Assembly (NCBI GenBank): GCA_934201655.1
Contig: CAKPXD010000019.1
Location: 1 to 14,822, forward strand
From: an uncultured Streptococcus sp.
GTDB taxonomy: Bacteria > Bacillota > Bacilli > Lactobacillales > Streptococcaceae
DNA: 14,822 bases
Reading direction: 5' to 3'
The position numbers and the translations under genes were made by a program. The notes beneath the pieces are model-generated. The model worked only from the letters and a program-made list of their open reading frames with translations, was not told the origin of the DNA and did not search any database. Within the stretch, counting starts at the first letter, position 1; every line of letters starts with the position of its first letter. Positions 14,568 to 14,822 of this stretch are shown in pieces.

Positions 14568-14822
14568 TGTTTATTTTTTCTTTCTTTATGACGTTCATAA
14601 GCTCTAATCTGACGTTCAAGTTCCTTCTTGATAGCTGGTTCTGGAGCATACTTCTCCTCCCAGCCTTCTGGCTTAAGTATCTTGTGAGTCACAGGATCAA
14701 ACTGTGCCTTGCCATCTGGGAATATTTTACCCATGTTTGCCTGATGGACAATCTCGAATATCCGCTCTGGATCTACTCCCATCAGTACAAAACTACCATA
14801 TGTAAAATAGAGAGTATCAATC
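14564..14822 (-). CDS. All-alpha NTP-pyrophosphohydrolase-like protein (MazG/HisE fold), C-terminal part
   Basis: The last 85 residues of a protein whose start lies beyond the right edge. The visible part opens IDTLYFTYGSFVLMG. It contains FEIVHQANMGKIFPDGK and then KILKPEGWEEKYAPEP. This order (VHxxNMxK, DGK, GKxLKPxGW) is what I know from the MazG/phosphoribosyl-ATP pyrophosphohydrolase-like group, where the Asn and Lys lie at the end of the active site. It ends in a basic helix (ELERQIRAYERHKERKNKQ). The upstream metal-binding ExxE motif is not in view, so the assignment rests on the tail alone. An internal ATG at 14782 is not a credible start because the conserved helix would be cut. Confidence 0.6.
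   Translation of the reverse strand, partial: IDTLYFTYGSFVLMGVDPERIFEIVHQANMGKIFPDGKAQFDPVTHKILKPEGWEEKYAPEPAIKKELERQIRAYERHKERKNKQ

Noticed and set aside
1..14822. CRISPR arrays, BOX/RUP repeats, insertion sequences, tRNA and rRNA genes
   Set aside because: I looked for regularly spaced repeats, terminal inverted repeats, transposase-like proteins and cloverleaf sequences and saw none.

Overview
The window is about 14.8 kb from a low-GC Firmicute, almost certainly a Streptococcus of the mitis group (S. mitis, S. oralis or a close relative). The pullulanase, tributyrin esterase and UvrC proteins read almost like the pneumococcal ones as I remember them. The RBS and terminator style and the YSIRK/LPxTG surface-protein signals also fit. 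It looks like chromosomal housekeeping DNA with one large surface-protein gene. I see no insertion sequence, phage gene, tRNA, rRNA or CRISPR array.

Layout. Positions 1-7523 are all on the minus strand. Read in transcription order from the right, they are recJ, a secreted LysM-CHAP wall hydrolase, RNase J2 (rnjB), the esterase estA, a membrane-anchored matrixin-type zinc protease, and the 5' part of uvrC, which runs off the left edge. Next comes a divergent region. A class I methyltransferase (7739-8317) and the large cell-wall pullulanase pulA/spuA (8536-12273) lie on the plus strand. The segment 12274-12592 holds two strong hairpin terminators and a short minus-strand ORF for a 32-residue hydrophobic peptide. 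Beyond it are an Rrf2-family regulator and a calcineurin-like phosphoesterase (both minus), then a UspA-like stress protein (plus). The last gene is the C-terminal part of an all-alpha NTP-pyrophosphohydrolase-like protein (minus), running off the right edge.

How the genes relate. Most genes have their own promoter and terminator, so this is a run of short transcription units rather than one pathway. DNA repair (recJ, uvrC), RNA decay (rnjB) and envelope or carbohydrate functions (LysM-CHAP, EstA, matrixin, pullulanase) are interleaved. rnjB-estA is the only likely co-transcribed pair, and a hairpin in its gap may attenuate estA. pulA has a good extended -10 promoter whose -35 box is overlapped by a CcpA cre-like site, which fits carbon-catabolite control of glycogen and pullulan use.

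Points of interest. Both uvrC and the methyltransferase have an extended -10 box placed so that transcription should start at or next to the ATG, with no Shine-Dalgarno, so they are probably leaderless. RNase J2 has lost two metal-site histidines. The matrixin lies between estA and uvrC, close to where pneumococcus carries murMN. The unannotated 32-aa peptide ORF has a good RBS. I found no convincing new multi-gene system; the small peptide and the membrane matrixin are the least explained genes here.
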